DNA from: Eutreptiella sp. 'Long Island Sound 2002'
Lineage: Eukaryota; Euglenozoa; Euglenophyceae; Eutreptiales; Eutreptiaceae
Direction of reading: 5' to 3'
Assembly: GCA_964036045.1 (NCBI GenBank)
Contig: OZ038378.1
Location: 142,390,933 to 142,454,932 of the forward strand
DNA: 64,000 nucleotides
The position numbers and the translations under genes are program-made. Of the stretch, positions 36,310 through 47,720 are shown one piece after another; position 1 is the stretch's first letter, and each line of letters begins with the position of its first letter. The notes beneath the pieces were generated by a model. It saw only the letters and a program-made list of their open reading frames with translations, was not told the origin of the DNA and did not search any database.

Positions 36310-36989
36310 ACATAAGTCATGCCTTCTTTGGGTGCCCGAAGTGGGGAGAAATCAGCGGGAGGTGGGCGTTGATTGGATTCATATATTTCTCCCGTGCGCG
36401 ATGTGCCCAAGTGTGATGGGAAATAAAGTAGCCCAAGTATTGAAGCATCGGGCACGGCCCTATGTTAGTAGCGCCATGCGTCTGCACTTGTTCACGCGCT
36501 ATCCAGGGGTCGAGTTTTCGCTGTGTTGACCCGAAAGCCAAGGGTGTCGCTCGGAGAGGAGACCCGTTCCTACACAACCATCATTGTTGCATATGCGCGA
36601 CAAATGCCATATTGTTAGGGTAGATGAGGAAGTGTTTTTCGCTAACTTCGCCCCTATCCTACTTCACACACAATGAGAATGAATACATTTGAAGTCTATT
36701 TTCCGAAGCAGGCAACTACCAATGAGGCATACTCCAACAATGCAAATGAAGAGTATCGGTGTCCCTATGTGCAGACTGCCTGGGTGGGCAGGTAGGCCCA
36801 TTGCGCGTTTGTAGGGTACTAAACAAATTACACCAAATTACAACATGTAACATGGTTCAATGCAACCTGTCAGTCTATCATATTATGCACACTATCGCAC
36901 GAGTTGCAGTTCTCACTGATTTTGAAGATTACCGGTGCTTTGATGCCGCTTTCCCCCTTTGGGTCACGGCGCCATGATCCTCCCTCCAG

Positions 36990-37160
36990 GTGAAAATTCA
37001 AAAATGCCATATCCCTGATTCGGAAGAATTCTCAAAACCTACTCTCAAACAACAATGATGCCCCCCAAGTATCAAAGTATGGGTCTCGAGTACGACCACA
37101 CGCCCAAATAGTTGCACTGCACTTGTACGACGCGTGCACTGCGCTACGTCCGCCCCCTTG
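36990..37160 (-). repeat. 130-bp dispersed repeat with GC-alternating core, minus copy
   Basis: On the minus strand it carries AGTGCAACTATTTGGGCG, then ACCCATACTTTGA and TACTTGGGGG. It matches the plus-strand copies at 38325-38440 and 40160-40260. The CAGTGCGCGCGC-type motif at its edge also occurs alone at 37874 and 38980. Confidence 0.6.
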
Positions 37161-38324
37161 GGGTCCCCATGCTGCGGAGAAATGAATGAGGCTATAGTAA
37201 CCATGCCGTCTCAGTGTACCCGGGGAAAACATCATTACGGTTCAAGAAACCATGCCAATTGGGGCCCCCTAATTGGGGAGAATGAAATAAGCATACATAA
37301 CCCCTTCACCCCCTCAAGGTCTCAAGTCTCCCCATAGTTTCACCCATTTGCACCTTTTTTTCACACTGTTGTGCTCATTTCCACCACACTCTTTACTAGG
37401 TTGGTTTCTCCCCACCATGGGACCCCGAGAGGGCAGAGGTGATGTATCCATGTTTTTTTCCCCCCATCACGGGGAACCCGAGCAGGCACGGCTGATGTCG
37501 GACCTCACCATCATGATCAAGGCCGAGGGACAATCCCGCATCCTCACCAAGTGTTGTATCACAACCAAGTACAACAATCGAAGGTGACCTCACAGGCTTG
37601 ATCAACGCCAAGGATCCTCACTGCTATATGTAGCCAAGACGTACTATGCCCTCATCTAGAGACGGTCGGCAGCGGGGCTACACTAGACGGCCACACCCAG
37701 CACCCCTAGGTCCATCATCCCACCCCCATTCGTGGAAGATGGACCACCTCCCGTTCCCACTGGAGGAGGCGTCCCGGGTCTATAGTTGGACATGCTCCTG
37801 AGGCAGGGGTGGAATAAGGGCTTTTGGAAGGGGTGTGCTTGGGGACTCTTCAAGGGGAACTTGGTACAGAAAGTAGCGCCTAGTGCGCGCACGGTGTGTG
37901 CGTAGTGCAAGGGCACCCCCCAAGAAGGCAAGGTTTACATAGCCATAATTGCCTCCCCATGTTAATCACCTCTCCAAGGCATCTTTTATGCAGCCTCATT
38001 GATTTCTCCCCACTACGAGGAACTAGAGAAGGCAGGGGTGATGTAGGCATGTGGATTTCTCCGCAACTTGGGGACCTTAAAACACGTGGTTCCCCGAGCC
38101 ATCTCGCTTTCTCCTCACCACGGGGAACCTGACAAGGCCGCATTTTCTCATATTGTTTGCTCCACACTCCGCGTCACCATACTTTATGTAGCCATGTTCA
38201 TATCCCCCCACTTTGGGGACTGTAAAAACGAAGGGGGTAGGACGCCATGTTGGTTCACTATGTGGAAAAAAACTAGTCGCGCAATCACTCCGATTTGTTC
38301 ACGCCATTGTGATGCTGAGGGAGA

Positions 38325-38440
38325 GCCTCAAGCGCAGTGCGCGCGCAGTGCAACTATTTGGGCGGCTGCCCGTACTAGTGACCCATACTTTGAGATACTA
38401 GGGGCCCCTAGGGGCATCATGGTGACCCCTAGCGGAGGTT
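38325..38440 (+). repeat. 130-bp dispersed repeat, plus copy
   Basis: GCGCAGTGCGCGCGCAGTGC, then ACTATTTGGGCGGCTG, ACTTTGAGATACTAGG and CATCATGGTGACCCCTAGCG. A shorter homologue lies at 40160-40260. Confidence 0.65.
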
Positions 38441-38607
38441 TTGCAAGGTGTAGCACGTTTGGGTCAAGGCATGGCAAGGCGTAGCATGGTTGTGTCAAGG
38501 CATGGCAAGGCGCAATGCTCGTGTGCACACATTGATCTATCGTGCTTGCACATATGCTACAGGTTTTCATACCCCCCTCCGCCTTTCTTAGAAACACTTT
38601 CTTCATG

Positions 38608-38850
38608 GATCTGAGTCTTGGCGATCGGGTGTTCTACACCCCTCCAACGGCGTGCGAGTTCGTGCCACGGTGGTTGGAATGGCGGGAGGTGGGCCCATCC
38701 ACTTGGAGTACTACCAAGATGCACTACGGGTGGTGAATCGCCAGCAAGATGGAGTCCATGTGTACTCAGTAGACAATGGAACAGAAAGACAATTCTGTTT
38801 TCTTGAGGGTGGCGACCAATGCGCTGTTCATGGCTTTTCCAGTTGTGCAT
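38608..38850 (+). pseudogene. Frameshifted coding relic (GDRV...ATVVG domain-like)
   Basis: Frame one reads MDLSLGDRVFYTPPT; after a one-base shift near 38650 the next frame reads VRVRATVVGMAGGGPIHLEY and continues through YYQDALRVVNRQ to a stop at 38850-38852. The two parts join naturally, as in a small SH3- or chromo-like beta domain of a transposon or host protein. I do not recognise the family. It sits inside the satellite, so it probably came in as an insertion. Confidence 0.35.
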
Positions 38851-40219
38851 GATGTGTGTTATGTGAAGGGAAGGTAGTTTGCAACTTTCTTGAGCTGGGG
38901 CTGTTTGGGTAACCTAATTCTAAGGGCGTTTCCAAGGGGTTTGCTTGGGGGCTCTTCGGGGGGAACATAGTCTAAAAGTAGCGCGCAGTGCGCGCGCAAT
39001 TCAAAGATTCCCCCTGAGATGGCAAGGATGTAGCCTTTTCCAGAATAGAGACACAATAAAGGCAAGTGCTATGCAGCCCCGCTGTGTTCTCCGCAAAATG
39101 GGGACCCGCATAGGCATGATTTTTGTAGCCATGTTAAGTTCTCCACACCATGGGGAACCTTAGAAGTTAGGGTTTCAGTAGCTGTATTGAATCATCCCCA
39201 TCAATGCAACGGCATGGTTCATGTCGTTACATTGAATTGGGGCCCACTATGGGGACTCTGATAAGGCAAGGGTAAGGCAGCCGTATTGATTGCTCCCTAC
39301 TTTCCACACCGTGATAAAGCTTTTCTAACTACATTGATTCCTGCCCACGAAAGTCATGTCTCATACAGCCATCTTGACTTCTTTTCACAACGTTGTGCCC
39401 TCCGCGAACCCAAATCTTGCTTAGCTATATTGATTTGTTCCCACCTCGGGGTCCGGGATTAGACCTGCTTTGTGTAGCCATACGGATCCCTTGTCACTTT
39501 TGGGGACCCTGAGAAGGCATGGTTTGTGTAAGCACATTGATTGATCCCAACGGTCGGCAGCCCGAGAAGCCACAGCGGGTGTGGAAAAATTGTTTTCCCC
39601 CTACAACTCGGCCCAACAAGGCAGGAGTTATGTAGCTATATTGATTTATCCCCAGCATTGGGAACTGCGTTGGCCGGAGACATGTTGCTAAATCGATTTC
39701 TACACATCACAGGGACCTTCAGAAGGCCGATGGATTCTCCTCACTATGGTGGGGACCCTGGTTAGGAAAGGGGTACATAGCCATATTGATTTGTCCTCGC
39801 CATGTGGACACCCAGAACACCCAGCTTTCTCCCGGGCCTCATAGAAGATAGGCAATATGGCTTCTTTAGTCCTGCCTTCTCGCCGTTCCCATAGTAGGGA
39901 GAGACCAATATGGCTACATAATCAAGGACTTCTCGGGGGGAAATGAATATGGATACATATCATTTGCGTTCCCTAGGTGGCGTTACGTTAATATGGCTAC
40001 TGGAACCACGAGTTCTTGAAGACCTCAAAGGGGAAACACAAATATAACTGCAAAAAGCCATGGTTATCTAGGGCGGAACGTTAGCACGCCGGGCGCGCGC
40101 CGGGCATCTTTTTCGACCCGAGCCCCTCTAGTGGCCTTTTAGGGGGTGCACTAAGGGGGCGCACTTAGCACAGTGCAGCTATTTGGGCACCTGGCTGTAC
40201 TAGAGACCCACACTTTGAG

Positions 40220-40567
40220 ATACTAGGAGCATCATGGTGACCCCTAGCGTAGGTTTTGACTTCTGATTTTGTCTCCTTTGTTGGGGACCCCCGAGAATGC
40301 AGGGGTGACGTAGCATTTCCGCCCTCTTTTGGGCCCCAACCTTCCAGTGCTATTGAGGAAACCGAAACAATCTTTGAATCCACGCTTTGTTGCGTGGTGC
40401 ATCATGGTGAACCCCGGCGTAGGTTTTGACTTCTGATTTCCTCCCCTTTGTTGGGGACCCCCGAGAATACAGGGGTGACATAGCATTTCCGCCCTCTTGT
40501 GGGCCCCAACCTTCCGGTGCTATTGAGGAAACCGGGACAATCTTTGAATCCACCCTCTGTTGCGTGG
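40220..40567 (+). repeat. Two-copy tandem repeat, ~178 bp
   Basis: Sequence from GCATCATGGTGA through TTTTGACTTCTGATTT, GGGGACCCCCGAGAA and TTGAATCCACGC is repeated at about 40220-40397 and 40398-40567 with few changes. Confidence 0.85.
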
Positions 40568-40785
40568 CCCCTCGAGTTGGGGTTAGGGACTCACGATCCA
40601 CGCTTTGTTGTGTGGCCCCTCGAGTTGCGGTTAGGGACTCACAATCCACGCTTTTTTGCGTGGCCCCTCGTGTTGGGGTTAGGGACTCACAATCCACGCT
40701 TTGTTACGTGGCCCCTCGAGTTGGGGTTAGGGACTCACAATCCACGCTTTGTTGCGTGGCCCCTCGAGTTGGGGTCAGGGCACTT
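40568..40785 (+). repeat. 48-bp tandem repeat (4.5 copies) containing GGGGTTAGGG
   Basis: Units start at 40568, 40616, 40664, 40712 and 40760. Each has CCCCTCGAGTTGGGGTTAGG and ends CACGCTTTGTTGCGTGG. The GGGGTTAGGG inside is telomere-like, but a single hexamer per 48 bp does not make a telomere tract. Confidence 0.9.
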
Positions 40786-40865
40786 TGTTGCATTTCACTC
40801 AGTTTTGCATCCGGAGGCAAGTCCGTCACCCCCCCTACGGACCATGGGAGCATGTCCCGCCTCAG

Positions 40866-41042
40866 GTTTCGACTGACCAAAGCAACTCGGCCGCCACGCA
40901 AGATGAGGCAAAAGATGAGGCGGAATTGTGTGTCTTGTGTTGCCAAAGGCGCTCCACCGTCGCAGTTTGTGATGAGTGTAAGGAGCACTATTGTAATGAA
41001 TGTATTGACACCCACACTTGTGGGACCAATGTTGTTTGTTAA
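40866..41042 (+). pseudogene. B-box-like zinc-finger coding fragment
   Basis: After an acceptor-like CCTCAG at 40865 the frame reads an acidic segment. Then come CVLCCQRR, VAVCDECKEHYCNECIDTHT and a Cys, with TAA at 41040-41042. The spacing C-x2-C-x9-C-x2-C-x4-C-x2-C-x3-H fits B-box-type zinc fingers, which bind protein partners. Only this ~58-residue piece exists here, next to a tandem repeat, so it may be the terminal exon of a gene or a fragment carried by a mobile element. No start codon can be assigned. Confidence 0.45.
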
Positions 41043-44000
41043 TTACACTACAAATGACAGTTGGAGTGGTTGAAGTCACAGATCCTGCTTTATTTTCCAA
41101 TGTGCTTTGTAGGGAAGGGGTGCAGTGCATTGTGGTCTACTTGGGGGGCTTCTCCATGGGAGGGTAAATCTGGGGCTGAAGTCGGGATAGTTAATAGAAA
41201 AGTAGTGCGCCGGGCGCGCGCTGGGCAAACATTTCCTCTAGGTCCCTGCAGTTGGGAGAAATGAATTTGGGTACAAGAAACCTTGCTTATTGCGGTTCCT
41301 ATAGTCCGGAGAAATGCGCAATAGTAGGTTGAAATCAATACGGCTACATAAGAACGGCTTTCCTATGATCCTTTTGATTGACTGATTTCTAACTCCTGCC
41401 CCCTCCCCCCCCCCCCCTTGACAAGGCATCGGATATGTGGCGATATTGATTTATCCCCATAATGGGGAACCCGACAAGGAACACCTTATGCAGTCATAGC
41501 ATCTCTCCCCACTCTTGGGTACCATGAGGAAGCACGCTGTGTATTGCCACATTGATTTCACCCTTCAAAAGGCACCCTAATAAGGCAAGAATTATGTAGC
41601 AATCTTCATTTCACCCCACTATGGAGACCCGGCGAAGGCAAGACTTTTGAGCCATATTAATTTCTCCCCAATATGAGGAACCCTAGACGCCACTAAATAT
41701 GCAGCCCCATTGATATCTCCCCACTATGGCGAGCCCTATGCACCCATAGTCGTTTTTGGCCACTATGGCGATCTTGAGAAGGTAGCAGTTATGCAGCCAT
41801 ATTGGTTTCTCCACTATTTGGGCACCGGAGAAGCTAGGGCTTATGGAGCGATATAGGTTCTTTTGCACTATGGGATGTTGAATTCTCCTCGCCACGATGA
41901 TCTTGAGAGGGCTGGGGACCCTTAGAAGTTTAGTGTTATATAACCATAATGATATCTCCCCACCCTGGGGACCCAAAGAGGAAGGCTTAAGGTAGCCATA
42001 GCAATTTCCTCCCACTATGGGAACCTTCTCAGAGCTGCATTTCTGCAGCCATATTCATTTCTTCCCACGATGGGGACGCCGAGAAGTTGATGCGATGCAG
42101 CCATATTAGTTCCTCTCCCCTCTGGAGACCGTCACCCCGAGGAGGCAAGGTTTGTGCATGTACAGTGACGTGTCCCCACTATGGGGACGCCGTGAAAGTA
42201 GGGATGACGTCGCCGTATTCAATTATCCCCTTTTGGGGGACCTCTATGAGGCACAATTTAAGAAGCCATGTATATTTGTACCCACCAAGGGGGCCGTGAG
42301 AAGGTTGGTGTTATGTGGCCATATTGATGTCTCACTATTGTGCGGACCCTAACTAGCCATTTTTATGTAGCCATACCTGTTTCAAGTTATTATAGAGACC
42401 GCAAGCGGGCAGGGGTTATCCAAACATAATGATTTCTCCCCACGAAAGCACTCGTTATGTAGCCATATTAACCCCGAGGAGGCAAGGTTTACCTAACCAC
42501 ATTGATTCGCCTCCACTTGGGAGACCACAGAAAGCATGGTCTATGTAGCCCTATTGGTTTCTCTTTCCCAAGGGGACCTTGAGAAGGCTGCCGTTTAGTA
42601 ACCGTATTGATGTCTTCTAATTATGGTGTCGCGAGGAATCCATGGTTCATCTAGCCATATCCATTCATCCCGACGGTGGGGACTGTAACAAGATAGGTGT
42701 TATGAACCCATGTTGCTTTCTCCCCACTATGGGGACGCCGAGAAGTTGCTATTATGTAGCCATATTGATTCCTTCCCACTTTGGAGACCAAGACCGTGAC
42801 GAAGCAAGGTATGTGCTTCTACAGTGATTTATCCGCATCATGGGGAACCCGTGAAGGCATCGGTCAAGTTGCAACATCTAATAATTTCCATTTTTTCGGG
42901 ATCTCGAAAAGTCATGTAGCCATATCAAATTCTCCCCGCTATGGTGCTCAAGAGGGCATGGTATATGTAGGCATATTGAGTTATTCCCACCACAACGCTG
43001 ATGAGAGGGCTTGTGTTTTAGAACCATGTTGATGTCTCCGCACTATGGGGACCTCAACAAGCCAGGTATAGTAGATCCATAACCATTACGACTCATTATT
43101 AGTGACCCTGAGCAGTCAGTAGCTTTGCAGCCATAATGATTTCTTTGCACCATTGGACGCGTCAGACGGCACATGTTATGTAGGTATATTGACGCCCGAG
43201 AAAGCAAGGTTTATGTACTGCATCCGTGCCGAAGGCGCCATGGTTTTTGTAGCCCTGTCCATGTCTTCCACTGCGGGGACCCTGGCATGTCAAGGGTTAT
43301 ATAGCCAAAATGATATCTCCCCACGTTCGGGACGCCAGGAAGGCAAGAGTTATCTTGCCATATTGACTTCTCACACTGAGGGAATCCTAGGAACGCAGCG
43401 GATTATATACCCACATTCATTCCCCGCGATACGTGGACCGATCAGTTGGTGTCATGTGGTAGCATTGATTCATCACCTCTGTGGGGACTGGGACCCCGAG
43501 GATGGAAGGTTACTGCATGTGTAGTGCAGGCGTGACGCGATTTCTCTCCACCATTGGGAAGCCACGTTATGTAGCCATATTGACCCGGAGAATGCATGGT
43601 TTCTGTCGCCATAATGATTCTTCTCCACTTTGGAGACCACAAAAGGCATGGTTTATTGAGCCGTATTGATCCCCCTTCCCCGTGGGATTCTCGAGAGGGT
43701 TGGTGTTCCGTACCCATACTCCTGTCTCCCCACTATAGGTACGGGATCAAGCAATGGTTTATGTCGACCACCCCATTCTCCCTACTGTAGTCCCTTGACA
43801 TGATAATTGTTCTTTAGCCACATTGATCTCTCCCCTTCATGGGGACCCCAAGAAGGCAGGGGTTATGTAGCAATATTCATGTTTCCAAACTGTGGGCCCC
43901 CCGCGAGGGCAGGGATTATGTAGCCGCATTGATTTCCCCCCAATATGGTGAACAACAAGTTGGTGGAATGTAGTAGTATTGGTTTGTCACCGCTTAGGTG

Positions 44001-44176
44001 ACTCTGAGGATGGAGGATTGGTGCATTTACAGTGATGTCGTTGTAGTGGATCGTGGAGGATGCTCAGGTTTAATCGTTGACCCCGACATCTTTTACACAT
44101 TCTAGCGCCTTGAAGTGGGGTGTTGGGTCTGGTGGGGCAAGGGGTAGGCCCAAAAAACATCCCTTTCTCTGTAGCA

Positions 44177-44623
44177 TCAAGGTGTCCACGCTATCCCCAC
44201 GCCCCGTTCCGGAGCCAATGTGGCGGCCAGATTTGCGGTCGGCTTGCAGCTGCCATGCCCGTTGCCATGTGGTAATTTCCGGCGGCACATCTTGGATGCC
44301 CCGTTCGGCCGCGCACGCACCGGTCCGCTATCGTTGCCGTCTTTGCTAGCATTTTGGAGGCTGGCTTGATGGGTGACGGCCTCCAATAGCGTGTGTCCTG
44401 AAACCACTTGATGGCGTCGAGACTCCCATATACGCGTTGTTTGTACCAATGGCACTGCCCGTTTTAAGCGGTTGATGGCCGTGGCCTTCACATGCACCCG
44501 TGCCCCGTGCTCGAATGCAGCGACAATGATGACTCTCCACTGCCAGGAAATGAAGACGCCATGGTTTCCACTATTAAGACCTTGACAAGGTACGGGTGCA
44601 TAACCATATTGATTTCTCCCCAC
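44177..44623 (-). pseudogene. Minus-strand ORF in an insertion within the satellite, unknown
   Basis: The 44040-44590 insertion has a minus-strand open frame of about 148 residues (VKATAINRLKRAVPLVQ in its middle) with no satellite similarity. It has balanced amino-acid use, unlike the repeat-driven ORFs around it. I recognise no family; it could be part of a transposon ORF. Confidence 0.25.
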
Positions 44624-44937
44624 TATGGGGACACCGAGAAGGCAGAGGATATGTAGCCATATCGTTTTCTCCCAACTACGGGGACCCCGAGAAGGCAGGG
44701 GTTATGTAGCCATATTGACTTCTTCCCATCATGGGGATCCAAGGAAGGCAAGGCTTATGTGGCCACATTTATTTCTCCACCCTATCTTGACCCTGATGAG
44801 TTGGTGTTATGTAGCCATATTGATTCCTCACCACTCACCATACTGTATGGACCAGGAAACCACATGCCAATAGGAGGATATAAGATCACCAAGGCCACCA
44901 TAGAAGGGGTAGAGGCGATGCCAAAACAGTCTTAGCT

Positions 44938-45399
44938 ATGCGTTACAAGGTAGGGGTCGCCATGCACAACATGGCCAAGTGGTTGCAGTACACCCTGAAG
45001 TGGAGAGATTACTACCAGCAGCAGAAAAAGAAAATGTACCATCAAGATTCCAAAGGGATAGTGCAACAAGTGTTTCGCAAATGGTATAGACAAGGGCAGG
45101 TGCACATGCGACACTACAATACCCAAAATGTGATGTCACCGCAACCGGCATGGGATGCATGGGAGGAGCAGGCAAGGCAAATCTGGAGTCAGTCTACCAA
45201 AAAGATAATGGAATGCACTTACCGGAGGGTGAAGGACGAGGTCCGACAGTACATTCGAAAGCTGTTAGCAGGACACGAGTGGGCTGTAGCCATACTGCAT
45301 GCAGAGGCGATCAACGCCAGCCGCAAAGGACGCCCTAGGGATGGCAATGAATCCGGTATTGACGGCAGCAGCATACACAAACGGCGTAGAACAGAGTAG
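44938..45399 (+). CDS. Hypothetical basic, helix-rich protein in a satellite insertion
   Basis: A 153-residue ORF from ATG 44938 to TAG 45397-45399; the frame is open from about 44895. It is rich in Lys, Arg, Gln, Trp and Tyr (KWLQYTLKWRDYYQQQKKK) and ends in a basic tail (HKRRRTE). No known motif was recognised. It fills an island of non-satellite sequence (about 44870-45920), suggesting a mobile-element or retrocopied origin. The composition is not repeat-like, so it may be a real or recently real coding sequence, for example a DNA- or RNA-binding ORF1-type protein; that is a guess. Confidence 0.4.
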   Translation: MRYKVGVAMHNMAKWLQYTLKWRDYYQQQKKKMYHQDSKGIVQQVFRKWYRQGQVHMRHYNTQNVMSPQPAWDAWEEQARQIWSQSTKKIMECTYRRVKDEVRQYIRKLLAGHEWAVAILHAEAINASRKGRPRDGNESGIDGSSIHKRRRTE

Positions 45400-46290
45400 G
45401 ACAGTATGTCGCAAGAGAGAGGAGGAAAAAAGCACACAGTGAACGAGAACAGGAGTTTGCAGGGAGGAAGCACCTTGGAAGGAAAGATGAATCTATGGGT
45501 CTCAGCAATACAGGAGACTACGTGAGCTTCACCATCAACATAAGGCCGTTAGGCGTGGCACTGCGTAGTGCATATGCAAGGGGTAGACCAAGCAGGTAGT
45601 GAACAGAGACAGCTCCCCAGGTAAAGCTGGAACACATGCCAAATGTGGAGCACTCGTTTGTACTATATGCCCTACTTCTTGAACCAGGCGGTTGCCTGAG
45701 AGCTCACATTACACTCTTTGAACTTGTTGAGCCTGAGGAAAAAAAAAGATTCCTCACCACTTTTTGGATCGTGACACAACACCGGGTTGCGAGTGTCCGC
45801 GGAGCGCCGCGAGACACCGAAGCTCCCCAATGGTTTTCCTTTGATGTTATGCCTTTTGTTTTATGTAGGGGATCAAGGACAAGAAACAGCACAGAGAGGG
45901 GTTGGCGGACCGCAACGAAGCTAAATGTATTGATTTCTGCCCACTATGGGGACCCCGAGAAGGTAGGGGTTATGTAGCCATATTGATTTCTGCCCGCTAT
46001 GGGGACGCCAAGAAGATAGGGCTTATGTAGTAGCTGCATTGATTTCTTTGTACTATGGTGACCGCGGTAAGTCGGTATTAGGTGGCCATACTTTGCCCAT
46101 CGGCAGGCAAGACACTGGTTTTGTAGCCATATTGAAGAATGCTATTTCTAGGGAGCCGGATAAGGCGTGGTTTGTGTAGCCGTATTTCTTTCTCCCCAGC
46201 GGGTTCCAAGCTACTGTCAGGACTTTTGAGGGTCCCGAGAAGGCAAGGTTTGTTTAGCCACATTGACTTATTGCCATGGGATGTAGCGGT

Positions 46291-47019
46291 AGGTCATTAT
46301 GCCCAACAGGCAAACCAATATCATACGTACACATGGTTGGCCAACCAGCCGCCCTTGAGATCTCTCCTCGTGCCCTTCATGCATTAGATGTGGCAAGGAC
46401 CCATGTGTAGACCTCCGCCACGGGATCCATGTTCAATTGAGCATGCACAATGGAAGATGCAAACTTTCACACACAAACACACACATACAGACTACAAGAT
46501 GCCTTTTCGCCTCCGGACTGACTGCAGGCAGAATTCCTCGTCTCCTCTCCATCACCCTAATGCCTAGGGGCGCAATGCACAACACAAGGGCACAAGGCCC
46601 AGCTCCATGGTTGCCATGCCCAGCTTAATCGCACAATGCGTAGCTCATTGGTTTCACTGGCCCCTTCTCCTCCACTCTTCTCTCTGTCGGTGCAATGCCA
46701 TGGTCTGAGGGCTCATACGGTGGTTTGTAAGCCATAAAAAGTCAGGGCTCCGTGCATGTGATGTGCCGCATGTGGCAGTTCTTTCACTACAAGGCGGCAT
46801 CCATGCATAATCTCATCCTGTGGCCACTACATTCTTTTAAACGAGACCGCCGTCGATTGTTCTTTGGTGTTCCGCTGCTCACTGGTCCCGTTCTCACACA
46901 GGGCTCCAGGGCTACAGTGGCCTTGCCCCACATTTTGCCTTTTCTTTCCATTGCTAAGTCTGAACTGCTTGGTCCATCATGTGGCCTGGGGCCATGCGGT
47001 GCGCATTCCTTTCTGTTGG
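46291..47019. other. No gene seen
   Basis: No ORF, repeat or RNA gene is recognisable. Confidence 0.4.
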
Positions 47020-47720
47020 GCAAATCGTTAGGGCCTCCAGCTTCCGTTGCCATCTATTGGGCACTGCAAACAGCAGTCACGTCCCAGCGCCTGCGGCCCC
47101 CGACCGTGTGTGGCTTGGCACTGTAAAGTGTCCTCCCATCCCCTGGCATGCGGCGTGAAGTGTGTGTTTTGCTTGGCGATGCAAGCTGTACTCACGTCTC
47201 GAGACATCCGGCCCCTTGTGAATATTTTGCGCGGCACTTCAAACTGAATCTAGGTCCCAGGGCCGGCGGCCTCGTAATGTGTGCTATTGGGGGCTACAAC
47301 GTGCAGTCATGTCCCAAGGCCTGCGGACTCCAAGCACTGTGTAGATGGGCCTTGCAATTTGCACTCACCTCCCATGGCCTACCACCTCCAATGAGTGTGT
47401 TGCTAGGCATTGCAAACTACACTCAAGTCTCAGGGCTTGCAGCCTTCGGCTTGCAACTATGCGCTGCTCGGACCGCAAATTGTAGTCAAGCCCTAGCACC
47501 TATTATCTATGGTTATTTCCTTGTCGCGCAATTCGAACTGTAGCCACATTGTAGGGCTTGCGGCCTACTACCAGGTAACATGGGGATTGCAAACTGCCCA
47601 CGACTTGCCGCCTACAATTTGTGGGCTGCTAGCCACTTCAACGGACGCTCATGTGGTAGGGCCGCTCAGGCTGCATCGTATATTGCTCGGCACAAAATCA
47701 CGGACAAGCTGCTGCCTCCG
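47020..47720 (+). repeat. Divergent ~60-bp tandem repeat
   Basis: A GGCCTGCGGCCTCC-type core, then GTGTGTTGCTTGGCATTGCA and CACTCACGTCCCAGG, recurs about every 58-62 bp (near 47092, 47262, 47320, 47375, 47436 and 47548) with much divergence. Confidence 0.7.

Larger units (their letters stand above)
36310..46290. repeat. Divergent ~53-bp satellite, about 10 kb, with inverted blocks
   Basis: The best-kept units (45928-46030, 44597-44720) repeat every ~53 bp around GATTTCTCCCCACTATGGGG, then CCCCGAGAAGGCAGGGG and TTATGTAGCCATATT. Most copies are 60-90% similar, with units lost or fused. The orientation is minus at about 36310-37330, plus at 37390-39830, minus at 39840-40080 and 41215-41380, and plus again from 41430. 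Insertions break it at 38320-38850, 40130-41200, 44040-44590 and 44870-45920. ORFs over it are not real genes. Confidence 0.85.

Noticed and set aside
36186-36416. 77-residue ORF starting MDLLQKYQHW
   Set aside because: The second half is satellite sequence; the first half has no recognisable relative.
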